DNA of 25,578 nucleotides from Cyanobacteria bacterium UBA11153 (GCA_003511885.1 DOIX01000408.1:3814-29391); one strand, 5' to 3'; shown: positions 1 to 8,771, counted from the first letter of the stretch. The notes: generated by a model from the letters alone, not told the origin. Numbers and translations are program-made.

Positions 1-72
1 AAGTCATCAAACCTTCTCCCCAGCTCCCCTGATGCCAAAATAGAGAAATTAAAAGCGTGACAGCTTAGTAGC

Positions 73-122
73 GCGATGCTTCTGGCGGGCGTTAGCGTAG
101 CATCTCGTAGAGATGCGATCGC
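73..122. repeat. Interspersed cyanobacterial repeat with hairpin and HIP1 site
   Basis: The stretch begins with GCGATGC and ends in the HIP1 octamer GCGATCGC. It holds a perfect 7-bp hairpin, GCATCTC (100-106) / GAGATGC (110-116), around GTA. Related mosaic repeats recur at 2323, 6396, 7184 and 15084, so this is a dispersed family. The rest of 1-303 shows no convincing gene; the tkt promoter is presumably between the repeat and 303, but I cannot pick a clear -10/-35. Confidence 0.65.
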
Positions 123-303
123 AATTTGCTGTGACAGAGAGAAGCCTTCCCGCTGCACCCTTTATCCTTTACCCTTCCCCCTTGATCCTCGATCCCCCTA
201 ATGAGATGATGAGGATGTAGCCTTGGGACAGGATTAAACCTGGCTCGATCTGACACTAACGTTCAATTAAACCCTAGTTTTCTAGAGTCATTACCATAAA
301 ATT

Positions 304-2316
304 ATGCCCGTTGCAACCCAATCTCTCGAAGAACTTTGTATTAATTCCATCCGCTTTCTAGCTATTGATGCGGTGCAGAAAGCCAACTCCGGTCATCCAG
401 GGCTGCCGATGGGTGCGGCACCTATGGCTTTTGTGCTGTGGGACCGCTTTATGCAGTTTAACCCGAAAAATCCCCAGTGGTTTAATCGCGATCGCTTCGT
501 CTTGTCTGCTGGGCATGGCTGTATGTTACAGTATGCCTTACTCCACTTGACTGGTTACGATAGCGTTACATTAGATGATATTAAGCAATTCCGCCAGTGG
601 GGTTCCAAAACTCCCGGACACCCGGAAAACTTTGAAACTCCTGGGGTAGAAGTGACCACAGGTCCTTTGGGACAAGGTATTGCTAATGGTGTAGGGTTAG
701 CCATGGCAGAAGCACACCTCGCCGCCAGATTCAATAAGCCCGATGCTACATTAGTTGACCATTACACCTATGTGATTTTAGGTGATGGTTGCAATATGGA
801 AGGGGTTTCTGGTGAAGCTTGTTCCTTAGCTGGACATTTGGGATTGGGTAAATTAATTGCCCTCTATGATGATAATCATATTTCCATTGATGGTTCTACC
901 GATGTTTCTTTTACCGAAGATGTGAGCAAGCGGTTTGAAGCTTACGGTTGGCACGTTTTACACGTAGAAAATGGTAACGATGATTTAGAAGGAATTGCTA
1001 AAGCCATCGCTGAAGCTAAATCCGTCACCGATAAACCTTCCATGATTAAGGTGACAACAACTATCGGTTTTGGTTCACCTAATAAAGCTAACACCGCTGG
1101 GGTTCACGGTGCCGCATTAGGTAAAGATGAAGTTAAACTTACCCGCGATAATTTGGGTTGGACATATCCAGAATTTGAAGTACCAGCCGATGCCCTCAAC
1201 CACATGCGGAAAGCTGTAACAAGGGGTGCAGAAGCAGAAGCCGCATGGAATCAAACTTGGGCTGATTATCAAGCTAAATATCCCGAAGAAGCTACCCTTT
1301 TAGCGCGGATGATGAGTGGCAAATTACCAGAAGGATGGGCAGATGCACTGCCAGTTTATACTCCTGCTGATAAGCCCTTAGCCACTCGCCAAACTTCCGA
1401 AAAAACTCTCAATGCTTTAGCCCCAGCTTTACCAGAATTAATTGGGGGTTCCGCTGACTTAACCCACTCCAACTTAACCTTCTTAAAAGTATCTGGTAGC
1501 TTCCAAAAAGGTGCTTATGAAAACCGCAACCTCCGCTTTGGCGTGCGGGAACATGGAATGGGTGCTATTTGTAATGGCATCGCTTTACACAATACCGGAT
1601 TAATTCCCTACTGCGCTACCTTCTTGGTATTTGCTGACTATATGCGGGCAGCAATTCGCTTATCAGCATTAGCCGAAAGTGGAGTTATCTATGTCATGAC
1701 TCACGACTCCGTTGGTTTAGGTGAAGATGGCCCAACTCACCAACCTGTGGAAACTTTAGCATCTCTGAGGGCTATTCCTAATCTATTAGTAATTCGCCCC
1801 GCAGATGGAAATGAAACTTCTGCCGCTTACAAAGTAGCGATTGAAGCCGCTAATCAAAATCGTCCTACTTTAATGGCATTTTCCCGCCAAGCTTTACCTC
1901 AATTAGAAGGTAGCAGTATTGATGCTGCGACGAAGGGTGCTTACATTCTTGCTGATTGTGCAGGAACACCAGATATTATTCTAATTGGTACTGGTAGCGA
2001 AACTCCTCTCTGTGTGGATGCAGCGGCAAAATTAACTGCTGAAGGGACAAAAGTTCGCGTGGTTTCTATGCCTTGCTGGGAACTATTTGACGAGCAAGAT
2101 GCAGCTTATCGCGAATCTGTATTACCGAAAGCTGTTACCAAACGTTTAGCTGTAGAAGCTGCTGCTCGTTTTGGTTGGGATCGTTATCTTGGTAGCGAAG
2201 GTGATATGGTGAGTATCGATCGCTTTGGTGTTTCTGCACCTGGTCCTTTAGCAATGGAGAAGTTTGGCTACACTGTTGATAATGTGGTGGCTAAGGCTAA
2301 GGCTTTGTTGGGATAG
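304..2316 (+). CDS. tkt: Transketolase
   Basis: This is a full-length 670-residue transketolase, the thiamine-diphosphate enzyme that moves two-carbon ketol units between sugar phosphates in the Calvin cycle and pentose phosphate pathway (cytosol). Visible family marks are the N-terminal [12 protein letters not shown] segment, the ThDP/Mg motif starting GDG at 160-162 and ending at Asn191, the catalytic-region VREHGMG with Glu416 in the pyrimidine domain, and the usual C-terminal domain ending KAKALLG. Length is normal for the family. The ATG at 304 directly precedes the conserved N-terminus. Its last 100 bp are repeated at 6208-6307 behind an inserted ATPase-protease pair, and a small interspersed repeat and a terminator follow the stop codon. 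Confidence 0.97.
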   Translation: MPVATQSLEELCINSIRFLAIDAVQKANSGHPGLPMGAAPMAFVLWDRFMQFNPKNPQWFNRDRFVLSAGHGCMLQYALLHLTGYDSVTLDDIKQFRQWGSKTPGHPENFETPGVEVTTGPLGQGIANGVGLAMAEAHLAARFNKPDATLVDHYTYVILGDGCNMEGVSGEACSLAGHLGLGKLIALYDDNHISIDGSTDVSFTEDVSKRFEAYGWHVLHVENGNDDLEGIAKAIAEAKSVTDKPSMIKVTTTIGFGSPNKANTAGVHGAALGKDEVKLTRDNLGWTYPEFEVPADALNHMRKAVTRGAEAEAAWNQTWADYQAKYPEEATLLARMMSGKLPEGWADALPVYTPADKPLATRQTSEKTLNALAPALPELIGGSADLTHSNLTFLKVSGSFQKGAYENRNLRFGVREHGMGAICNGIALHNTGLIPYCATFLVFADYMRAAIRLSALAESGVIYVMTHDSVGLGEDGPTHQPVETLASLRAIPNLLVIRPADGNETSAAYKVAIEAANQNRPTLMAFSRQALPQLEGSSIDAATKGAYILADCAGTPDIILIGTGSETPLCVDAAAKLTAEGTKVRVVSMPCWELFDEQDAAYRESVLPKAVTKRLAVEAAARFGWDRYLGSEGDMVSIDRFGVSAPGPLAMEKFGYTVDNVVAKAKALLG

Positions 2317-2322
2317 GAACCA

Positions 2323-2349
2323 GATGCCTGCGGGGGGCGAAGCCATCGC
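2323..2349. repeat. Short interspersed GATGCC...CATCGC repeat
   Basis: A copy of the short cyanobacterial repeat that starts GATGCC and ends CCATCGC lies 7 nt after the tkt stop. A related element interrupts the CopG-like gene at 15084-15112. It marks the left inner edge of the segment between the two tkt 3' ends. Confidence 0.5.
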
Positions 2350-2385
2350 AGTAACTTCACTCTAATAAGTTGACTGTAATGAGAG

Positions 2386-2412
2386 AGGCTCTCTATTTTT
2401 AGAGAGCCTTTT
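2386..2412 (+). terminator. Rho-independent terminator after tkt
   Basis: A perfect 9-bp stem, AGGCTCTCT (2386-2394) and AGAGAGCCT (2401-2409), has a 6-nt loop and continues into a short T run. It would end tkt transcription before the ATPase-protease pair, which therefore needs its own promoter between 2413 and 2533. Confidence 0.8.
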
Positions 2413-2533
2413 CAAGTTCCGGGCAATAGCAAAGTAGTAGGGAGTTTACAAAGGTCAGTGAATGGAGCAATTTTTCAGATCAAATGTACTATAATGGTGA
2501 TAGCTAAATATTTCCCTTATACTGAGAGGGGCT

Positions 2534-3565
2534 ATGAAAGGAGAGCTTCTCAAGAGACTATTTAGAGCGATCGCCAGTTCGGACACAGAGGCGATTGACA
2601 AACTCGCATACCTAGTCATTGAGGAAGAGCGTAAGAAGGGACACATTCTCCTAGCGGATCAGTTAGAGAATATTACTAAAAAGAATAAGAAAGAGAATCC
2701 TACTAACCACAGCCAACCAGTTTCTGATACTGTTAACGTCACTAAATTAGCTCTATCTAAATCAGAGAACTTACAGACTCTCAGTGAACTACCAACAAGT
2801 AAGCGATTCAATCTTCCTTTGGTTAGTATTATACCAAGGGAAAAATTACGTCATCACATGGTACTCCCTGAGATAGTTGAAAAACGTTTCCAGAGAATTG
2901 AGCGCGAGTATGCAGCAAGAGATAGACTAGCTCATCATGGCTTGCGCTACAGACAAAAAATTCTTCTATATGGTTCTCCCGGTTGTGGAAAAACTTTGGG
3001 CGCACAACGTTTAGCTTGGAACACAGGTTTACCCCTGCTTAAAGTTCGTTTTGATGCCATGGTATCGTCTTTTTTAGGTGAAACTGCCAGCAATTTAAGG
3101 CTAGTATTTGAGAAAGCCACTGCCGAACCCTGTTTATTATTCCTGGATGAATGCGACTCTATCGCTAAGTCACGGGAGGATAATCAGGAAGTAGGAGAAA
3201 TCAAACGAGTAGTTAACACGTTTCTCCAAATTTTAGACGAGTACGAGTCTTCTTCTGGTCTTTTAGTAGCAGCGACAAACCTAAATAAATCTCTGGATAC
3301 TGCACTTTGGAGAAGGTTTGATGACTTGATTGAAGTGCCGTTACCGGGAGAAAAGGAGTTAGAATTTATAGTAAGGCAGACTCTAGGAGCAATTGAGGTT
3401 GGCTCTATCGACTGGTCGCGAATTATTAAACAGATGAGTGGTTTCTCAGCGGCTCAAGCTGTGAGAGTAGCACAAGATGCTGCTAAACGAGCGATTCTTG
3501 AGCGCGAAGAGTTAGTAATTCAAGAGCATTTAGAAGAAGCTATTGCAGAAATCAAGATTTATTAG
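2534..3565 (+). CDS. ietA: AAA ATPase of an IetAS-type defence pair
   Basis: This is a 343-residue classical AAA ATPase. The first ~125 residues are a family-specific helical region. The ATPase core has Walker A GSPGCGKT (147-154, Lys153), Walker B LLFLDECDS (Asp205-Glu206), a sensor-1 segment VAATNLN and an arginine-finger segment RRFDD, followed by a C-terminal helical lid. It sits 30 nt upstream of a subtilase on the same strand. An AAA ATPase followed by a large subtilisin-like protease is the composition of the IetAS antiviral system reported from defence-island screens; both genes are needed there. I infer that the ATPase senses or unfolds a phage-linked target for the protease. The purine-rich GAGAGGGG just before the ATG can act as ribosome binding site. 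Assignment rests on domains and pairing, not on a database match. Confidence 0.8.
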   Translation: MKGELLKRLFRAIASSDTEAIDKLAYLVIEEERKKGHILLADQLENITKKNKKENPTNHSQPVSDTVNVTKLALSKSENLQTLSELPTSKRFNLPLVSIIPREKLRHHMVLPEIVEKRFQRIEREYAARDRLAHHGLRYRQKILLYGSPGCGKTLGAQRLAWNTGLPLLKVRFDAMVSSFLGETASNLRLVFEKATAEPCLLFLDECDSIAKSREDNQEVGEIKRVVNTFLQILDEYESSSGLLVAATNLNKSLDTALWRRFDDLIEVPLPGEKELEFIVRQTLGAIEVGSIDWSRIIKQMSGFSAAQAVRVAQDAAKRAILEREELVIQEHLEEAIAEIKIY

Positions 3566-3595
3566 AATCAATCATTTGCTTGTTATAAAAACTAA

Positions 3596-6205
3596 ATGGT
3601 AAAAAGTTCTGACCAGTTTCCACATATCCAGCTTAAGCTGAAAACACAGGGAACTGCTGCATCTCCTCCACCAGCTTCCAGAAAACAGCATCCTCAAACA
3701 GCTAAAAATTTGAGCGATAGATGGGGACATGGAAGAAAGTTAAGGAGTTCCATACACTCCCTTGTCTCCTATTGGCAAGATATCCAAGAACAACGAGATC
3801 AAGAAGATAAACCTCCACTTCCTGAAAAAGCTAAACCGATCGTTTTACAAATAGATCCTACTGCATTCGATGCAGAAGATTTAAGGAAATATGGTATTGA
3901 GGTAATTGCTGAATTAGAAAATGGATATATTATTGGCGCTTCTGCCAACGATCCAGAATTGAGTGAATTACAAACAAAGCTTAATAAATTTATTCAGCAA
4001 GAACGAGGAGGCAATAAAATTGCCGAAATCTGGGATATTCTTGATGGGAGTAAGCGTCCAGAATATATTTTATCCCCTGAATTACTCAATCAATGGGATA
4101 AAATTATGGATGAGCAAATTTACACGGTAGATGTAGGAATTGCCTGTATAGGCACTAAGTCACAATTACCTAATTGCCCAAAACGTAACGATGGAGAGAG
4201 TGATGACAAATATACTAAGCGAATTAATACTTGGATAAACAAACGCGATATAACATACCAGGAATGGGATAGTTTAAAATCAACAAGAGAAGATGAATTA
4301 ACAGATTTTGTGAATTCCTATCAAGGAGATGTTATCAATATAGTTGATGGCAGTATTCCTAGATCTGCTGAATTATCAGATAGTTTCTCTTGCCGAATCC
4401 AAATATCAGGCAAAGGATTAAAAGATTTAGTTCTCAATTTCCCATATATTTTTGATGTCAGCGAACCAGATGAATTTGCTGAAATTATTCAGCGGCAAGG
4501 TTTATCCGATCGTGAAGAACCGTCTTTTACTTTAGAACCACCAGAACCAAACGCTCCCAAGGTATGTGTTATTGATAGTGGGATTCAAGAGAGACATTCT
4601 TTATTAAAAGCAGCTATTGATGCAGAAAATTCCAGATCTTGGGTTCCTGGAGAGAAAGATCGAACGGCTGACTACGTTAGTGATGGTGGACATGGAACTA
4701 GAGTAGCTGGTGCAGTACTTTATCCCAGCACTATACCTCGACAAGGTACCCAACAGGCAGTGTGCTGGATTCAAAATGCGAGAATTCTGGATGCTAACTG
4801 CCAACTATCTGAACAGTTATTTCCTCCCAATATCCTGGGTGATATTGTGGAATTTTACCACGGTAAAACAGGAACAAAAATTTTTAATCATTCAATTACA
4901 GGATCTGTTCCCTGTCGAACCCAATACATGAGTGCGTGGGCTGCTGCTATCGATCAACTGACATGGAACAATGATATCCTCTTTATAGTAGCTGCTGGCA
5001 ACTTACCTTTAAATCATAAGATAGGATTTACAAGATTATCCGTTAAAGATCATCTTTTAGCCAATCGACTCTATCCAAATTATCTTTTAGAAAATTCCTG
5101 TAGAGTGGCAAATCCTGCACAAAGTTTTCAAGCTTTGACTGTTAGCTCGATTGCTCTGGCTTCTGCAAATATAGCGCCTTGCTTCTCAATAGCACAAAAG
5201 GATAAACCATCAGCATTTTCTTGCTCTGGATTGGGAATTTGGGAAACAATTAAACCAGAAGTAGTTGAGTATGGTGGCGATTTTGCTCAAGATGGAGGGT
5301 TTCCACCTAACATTACTTATCCAAAGGATTTATGTCCCGAATTAGTCCGCTCAACTCTGAATGGTGGTCCGGCGATAGCATCTGATGCAGTTGGTACATC
5401 ATTTGCAGCACCAAAAGTTAGTCACATAGCAGCTTGTCTCGCTGCTGAGTTACCTGATGAAAGCTGTCTTTTGTACCGCGCCTTAATAGTTCAGTCAGCT
5501 AGATGGCCAGAGTGGACAATAGCAGATAATCTGGATAAACTTCAGGTTATTCGTCAAATTGGTTATGGTATTCCTAATCTTGATCGTGTTTTAGGTAACG
5601 CACCAAATCGTATCACTCTGATTACCAGAGGAGAGCAAAGTATTAAAGCTAAACAAGCTCATATTTACCAAGTAAAATTGCCAGAAAAACTACGCTCTCA
5701 AGGAGAAGAGTTAGACATTTTGCTAGAAGTAACTCTGTCATACAAAGCTCAACCTCGTCGAACTAGGCGGAATCGAAGAAAATATCTTTCTACTTGGTTG
5801 GACTGGGATTGTAGTAAAAGAGGAGAAGATCCAGAAAGATTTCTGGCAAGAACTTTGGCTAACTATGATGCTCCAGAGGATAGTGATAAAGGAGAAAGTC
5901 TTTTTAAGTGGATGCTAGGTAAACAAAAGAATCATGGAACAATTAGGGATGTATCCAGAAGTGCAGGAACTATTCAAAAAGATTGGACTGTTGTTAAGTC
6001 ATTTGAACTAACAGAAGCTTTCTGTATTGCAGTAGTTGGACATGAAGGTTGGAACAACGAGCCGGAAGCTACAGTACCATACTCTTTAGTTGTAAGTTTT
6101 GAGGCTGTAGAAGCTAATATTCCAATTTATGCTGCACTTTTTCAAGCTCAAATAGAATTAGAGGTTGAGCAGGAAGTAGAGATTCAAGCACTTGGGGGTG
6201 GTTGA
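3596..6205 (+). CDS. ietS: Subtilisin-like serine protease of an IetAS-type defence pair
   Basis: This 869-residue protein has a peptidase S8 domain in its middle. The catalytic triad is visible: Asp327 in VCVIDSGI, His366 in GGHGTRVAG and Ser602 in GTSFAAPKVSH, with oxyanion Asn469 in IVAAGN. About 300 residues of unrecognised sequence precede the protease domain and about 230 follow it, ending in a Glu-rich tail. No signal peptide or membrane segment is seen, so it is probably cytoplasmic, unlike secreted subtilisins. It forms a two-gene unit with the AAA ATPase upstream and is the presumed effector of IetAS defence, probably cleaving host or phage protein on infection. The stop is only 2 nt from a duplicated tkt 3' end, so the gene lies right against the island border. 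All catalytic residues are intact, so it should be active. Confidence 0.8.
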   Translation: MVKSSDQFPHIQLKLKTQGTAASPPPASRKQHPQTAKNLSDRWGHGRKLRSSIHSLVSYWQDIQEQRDQEDKPPLPEKAKPIVLQIDPTAFDAEDLRKYGIEVIAELENGYIIGASANDPELSELQTKLNKFIQQERGGNKIAEIWDILDGSKRPEYILSPELLNQWDKIMDEQIYTVDVGIACIGTKSQLPNCPKRNDGESDDKYTKRINTWINKRDITYQEWDSLKSTREDELTDFVNSYQGDVINIVDGSIPRSAELSDSFSCRIQISGKGLKDLVLNFPYIFDVSEPDEFAEIIQRQGLSDREEPSFTLEPPEPNAPKVCVIDSGIQERHSLLKAAIDAENSRSWVPGEKDRTADYVSDGGHGTRVAGAVLYPSTIPRQGTQQAVCWIQNARILDANCQLSEQLFPPNILGDIVEFYHGKTGTKIFNHSITGSVPCRTQYMSAWAAAIDQLTWNNDILFIVAAGNLPLNHKIGFTRLSVKDHLLANRLYPNYLLENSCRVANPAQSFQALTVSSIALASANIAPCFSIAQKDKPSAFSCSGLGIWETIKPEVVEYGGDFAQDGGFPPNITYPKDLCPELVRSTLNGGPAIASDAVGTSFAAPKVSHIAACLAAELPDESCLLYRALIVQSARWPEWTIADNLDKLQVIRQIGYGIPNLDRVLGNAPNRITLITRGEQSIKAKQAHIYQVKLPEKLRSQGEELDILLEVTLSYKAQPRRTRRNRRKYLSTWLDWDCSKRGEDPERFLARTLANYDAPEDSDKGESLFKWMLGKQKNHGTIRDVSRSAGTIQKDWTVVKSFELTEAFCIAVVGHEGWNNEPEATVPYSLVVSFEAVEANIPIYAALFQAQIELEVEQEVEIQALGGG

Positions 6206-6207
6206 TG

Positions 6208-6307
6208 CGATCGCTTTGGTGTTTCTGCACCTGGTCCTTTAGCGATGGAGAAGTTTAGCTACACTGTTGATAATATGGTGGCTAAGGCTAAGGCTTTGTT
6301 GGGGTAG
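6208..6307 (+). pseudogene. Duplicated tkt 3' end (last 33 codons)
   Basis: These 100 bp match 2217-2316, the end of tkt including its stop, at constant offset with 4 mismatches. Two mismatches are silent; two change Gly to Ser and Val to Met. The left edge falls in a HIP1 octamer (6207-6214), whereas the resident copy has only ATCGATCGC there. It has no start of its own and cannot make transketolase. The strong terminator just after it could be the original tkt terminator, which would make this the ancestral 3' end and the ATPase-protease segment the insertion. That polarity is inference. Confidence 0.92.
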
Positions 6308-6326
6308 TTTTAGTTTAATTTGTTTT

Positions 6327-6353
6327 GGTGGGTTTTTTGCCCACCTTTTTTTT
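6327..6353 (+). terminator. Rho-independent terminator after the tkt 3' remnant
   Basis: A stem GGTGGG (6327-6332) / CCCACC (6340-6345) with loop TTTTTTG is followed by a run of eight T. It would terminate ietAS transcription now, and may be the ancestral tkt terminator. Confidence 0.8.
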
Positions 6354-6373
6354 GTTTATAATGGGTTGGTGGG

Positions 6374-6445
6374 TTTTTTTTTTTAACGCAAAGGTTAGCG
6401 CGAAGGTGGCGCTTCGCTACACTACGTGAACGCAAAGGGTTTTTT
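6374..6445. repeat. AACGCAAAGG-type dispersed repeat
   Basis: A T run leads into AACGCAAAGG, then a GC-rich mosaic (GTTAGCGCGAAGGTGGCGC) and a second ACGCAAAGGG followed by T. Similar T-run/AACGCAAAGG tracts recur at 21110-21205 and 25379-25426, and in reverse orientation at 18075-18170. They are noncoding and dispersed; function unknown. Confidence 0.6.
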
Positions 6446-6478
6446 GAAGGTTATTCATGATTTAATTTATACGGAAAT

Positions 6479-6586
6479 ATGTCAACTATCACGATTACTC
6501 TCCAAATCCCAGAAATTCTCTATATTCCTGAAAATTTCCGAGCTAGAATTGTAGAAGCTGACTTTCGACAGGGTTTGAATTTATGA
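6479..6586 (+). CDS. Small hypothetical protein (35 aa)
   Basis: An ATG-started ORF of 35 residues beginning MSTITITLQIPEIL. Its stop overlaps the next start as ATGA (6583-6586), an arrangement typical of translational coupling. The N-terminal alternating beta-like pattern is reminiscent of small antitoxin-like or DUF proteins, but I do not recognise the family. It may be a decayed longer gene. No strong ribosome binding site is seen. Confidence 0.4.
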   Translation: MSTITITLQIPEILYIPENFRARIVEADFRQGLNL

Positions 6587-6789
6587 GTGTGGAAGATAAA
6601 ATTATTGCTAAACTGATTTTACATCGAGATATCAAAGAATTAATGATTGAAAAATTGCGTCAAGCGGAAATCCCCTGTCATGAGACTGAATTTAACGACT
6701 CAAATGGCGATATACTCATTGAGAATCCGAACGATATTGCCAAGGCACAGAAAATTATCCAAGATTTACAACAAAAAGCGAATCCTTAA
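6583..6789 (+). CDS. Small hypothetical protein (68 aa)
   Basis: This 68-residue charged protein starts at an ATG inside the ATGA overlap with the preceding small ORF. It is rich in Ile, Lys and Glu and looks helical at both ends, with a central acidic segment (ETEFNDSNGDILIENPND). No known motif is seen. It lies 3 nt upstream of a third small ORF, so the three could be one transcript. It could be a genuine small gene, or the middle piece of an eroded locus. Confidence 0.5.
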   Translation: MSVEDKIIAKLILHRDIKELMIEKLRQAEIPCHETEFNDSNGDILIENPNDIAKAQKIIQDLQQKANP

Positions 6790-6792
6790 ATT

Positions 6793-6921
6793 GTGAAACA
6801 ACCTCATATTGAAATTAAAACTCGCTATCTTGATGCTGGGGATGCACGATCTATAATTGAGAAAGGAACTATTATCGGAATTGTGACAGATGAAAATTAT
6901 CAGTATTTTCAGCGAATTTAA
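6793..6921 (+). CDS. Small hypothetical protein (42 aa, GTG start)
   Basis: A 42-codon ORF with a GTG start 3 nt after the previous stop; it reads KQPHIEIKTRYLDAGDA and ends YQYFQRI. Tight spacing suggests co-translation with the two ORFs before it. No recognised domain. Its stop codon overlaps the left arm of a large imperfect hairpin by about one base, so the C-terminus may have been cut off by insertion of that element. Confidence 0.4.
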   Translation: MKQPHIEIKTRYLDAGDARSIIEKGTIIGIVTDENYQYFQRI

Positions 6922-6922
6922 A

Positions 6923-7037
6923 GGATATACATCGCTTTGCAAGTGAGTGAGGTACACATATGCCCGACTTCTCGCTTGTAGTCGGGCATCTATCAACGTA
7001 GCCTGTACTTCATCCAACTGCAAGCCGCTGTATATAG
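6923..7037. repeat. Large imperfect inverted repeat with inner perfect hairpin
   Basis: Arms 6926-6956 and 7004-7034 are inverted copies matching at about 23 of 31 positions. Between them lies a perfect 9-bp hairpin, ATGCCCGAC (6960-6968) / GTCGGGCAT (6981-6989). The whole could fold as one long stem-loop. It may be a decayed MITE or a structured RNA; no transposase is nearby and there is no T run that would suggest a terminator. Confidence 0.55.
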
Positions 7038-7401
7038 CATTTTTATTTGAGATGGAAACTAAAAACCCTTATCCTGACGGGGCGACAACTATAGTGTATC
7101 ATAGTGAAAAAACCCCTGGGCTGCTCTTATAGTTTAACCACTTGATCCAAATAGAGATCGTATGGTATACATGAATCATGTACGTTAGCAAGAGCTAGCC
7201 GTTCGGGTAGCCTCTTGTAGAAAAGGCATCGCTACCTCAATTAAGATTTCCCTAAAGGTATTTACCGCCAACTCATTCATTTCTTGAAGTTGATCTGGTT
7301 TCATATACTGTCATAAGCCAATTTAGCTTCGTTAAGAGGCGATCGCCATTCCGAAGTTTTTACTCAAATCACAGGATTATTTAATCTGATACAGTCAGCT
7401 T
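7038..7401. other. Noncoding stretch with palindrome and interspersed repeat
   Basis: I see no gene here. It contains an odd-centred palindrome TACATGAATCATGTA (7168-7182), which could be an operator, and directly after it an interspersed repeat (7184-7234, containing GCTAGCCGTTCGGGTAGCC) of the type also seen at the window start. A HIP1 octamer lies near 7340. The promoter of the lipoprotein-like gene at 7402 must lie in the right part, but no clear hexamers can be chosen. Confidence 0.5.
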
Positions 7402-8028
7402 ATGTATAAACCAAGAAAGAAAAACCCTGATCGAGGAGTCACAGTAATTAAATCCTTAGTTGCCACTATCCTTATACTTGGATTAGTGGGTTCTATCCAA
7501 AGTTGTGGGGAACTTCCCTGTTCAGATAAAACTTGTATCAAAAAAAAGATAGCAGAAGGTAAAACTGTCCTTAGCTCACTTAGATATCGTCGTAACTATG
7601 AACTTAAAAGTTTATATGATGAATATGACAGAGACTACAGAGAGTATTACGAAAAACTCAGAAATCAATTGCAAGCTTCCAGTATAAATAAACATGAAGA
7701 TTTACTTAGACAATGTGAAAAATATATAGAAACGTGTAACTTACTTGAGCGTGTGGCGATTTTACGATATTCCATGAACTGGCTTGACGAAAAAATTGCT
7801 AATATAGATTTGCAGATAGGCAAATTAGATCAAAATATATGGAAGCTCAATAAAAAAATTGAACTCAGCGCGATTGCTTCTCGTGAAGAGCAAGATAAAG
7901 TTAATCAATTGATAGTTTCTACTAAGGTAATTCTCGAAGAACAAATTACACCACCAGAAGCACAGGATACAGCTAAATTACAACAGGAAATATTTGACCA
8001 GGTTGTCAATAGCTACTTAAGTCCATAA
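7402..8028 (+). CDS. Putative lipoprotein with long helical/coiled-coil body
   Basis: This 208-residue protein has a basic N-terminus (MYKPRKKNP), a hydrophobic stretch at about 16-33 and a Cys at 35 in the context SIQSC, which resembles a weak lipobox. The mature part would start with a short Cys-containing segment (CGELPCSDKTC) and then run as long charged helices (about 45-205) with heptad-like spacing, for example KIANIDLQIGKLDQNIWKL. I do not recognise the family. It is followed 35 nt downstream by a membrane-anchored HTH-like protein on the same strand, so the two may work together at the membrane. Envelope stress sensing or a membrane effector of a defence system are possible; neither is shown by sequence. 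Confidence 0.6.
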   Translation: MYKPRKKNPDRGVTVIKSLVATILILGLVGSIQSCGELPCSDKTCIKKKIAEGKTVLSSLRYRRNYELKSLYDEYDRDYREYYEKLRNQLQASSINKHEDLLRQCEKYIETCNLLERVAILRYSMNWLDEKIANIDLQIGKLDQNIWKLNKKIELSAIASREEQDKVNQLIVSTKVILEEQITPPEAQDTAKLQQEIFDQVVNSYLSP

Positions 8029-8063
8029 TGGCTTGATTTCTAATTCATTAAATAGAGGATTTT

Positions 8064-8750
8064 ATGTTTAAAATTAATAAATTATTTGATCTACAAAATC
8101 CATATCGAGAAGTTTTACATACCCTATTGTACAGCTATCCCAATGGACTATCAGCTAGAGAAATAAGTGATAAGCTAGGAATATCAGAAACAGAGTGCGA
8201 TCGCTTACTGAAAATTGAGCAAATCCGAGATGCTGTTGATGCAGATCCATTCACTGGTACTTTAATCTTCAAATCTAAAAGAACAAATCAACCCAAGTAC
8301 TCTATAGAAGAAGCGCTAAAAATGGCACATCGCTACAAAATTTTACTAGGGATAGAGATTGGTGCTGCTATTCTGTCAGCAAGTTTAATCAGCTTTACAC
8401 TTATCTCTATACCACTGAATATATCTCTATCTTTTGGAACGCCTAGCAGACAAATCCAACCGTCGAAAAGTTGGGGTAATAGTCAACATACAGAAGACTT
8501 AATTAAAGCCCGTGTCGAGGCAGAATTAGCAGCACAAAAGCGACAAGGACTGGAAAATGAGAAAAACGATCTAAACAAACGTATAACACATCTGGAAGCT
8601 CTCGTGGACAAAGCGCAGTGTAGTAAATACTGGATTAAAAATGAAACCTGTTATATGGAAGGACGTTTGCTAAATCAAGCTGAATTTGAGAAAGAAATAG
8701 CCCAAATGAAATTAGAAGTTAGTAAAATCAATGAAATCCTCAGCTTTTAA
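8064..8750 (+). CDS. HTH-like domain anchored in the membrane with coiled-coil tail
   Basis: The 228-residue protein has an N-terminal segment (about 15-60) that reads as a winged-helix/HTH (NGLSAREISDKLGISETECD), one hydrophobic membrane segment at about 93-120, and then a coiled-coil region (about 145-190) with a C-terminal pair of cysteines in QCSKYWIKNETC. A cytoplasmic DNA-binding-like head on a membrane anchor with an outside coiled coil would fit a one-component sensor. The HTH may instead serve protein contacts. It probably shares a transcript with the lipoprotein-like gene upstream. A purine-rich GAGGA lies upstream of the ATG. Family not recognised. Confidence 0.6.
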   Translation: MFKINKLFDLQNPYREVLHTLLYSYPNGLSAREISDKLGISETECDRLLKIEQIRDAVDADPFTGTLIFKSKRTNQPKYSIEEALKMAHRYKILLGIEIGAAILSASLISFTLISIPLNISLSFGTPSRQIQPSKSWGNSQHTEDLIKARVEAELAAQKRQGLENEKNDLNKRITHLEALVDKAQCSKYWIKNETCYMEGRLLNQAEFEKEIAQMKLEVSKINEILSF

Positions 8751-8771
8751 CTTATCCTAAGAGAAGAAGTG

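Noticed and set aside
365..550. 61-codon ORF inside tkt
   Set aside because: It is a shadow in another frame of the strongly conserved transketolase N-terminal region.
2317..6207. Phage-type integrative element carrying ietAS
   Set aside because: The flanking repeat suggests insertion, but no integrase, excisionase, transposase or tRNA target is present, so a classical integrative element is not supported.
6947..7132. GTG-started 61-codon ORF over the hairpin
   Set aside because: It runs through both arms of a large inverted repeat and a noncoding stretch; no family resemblance.
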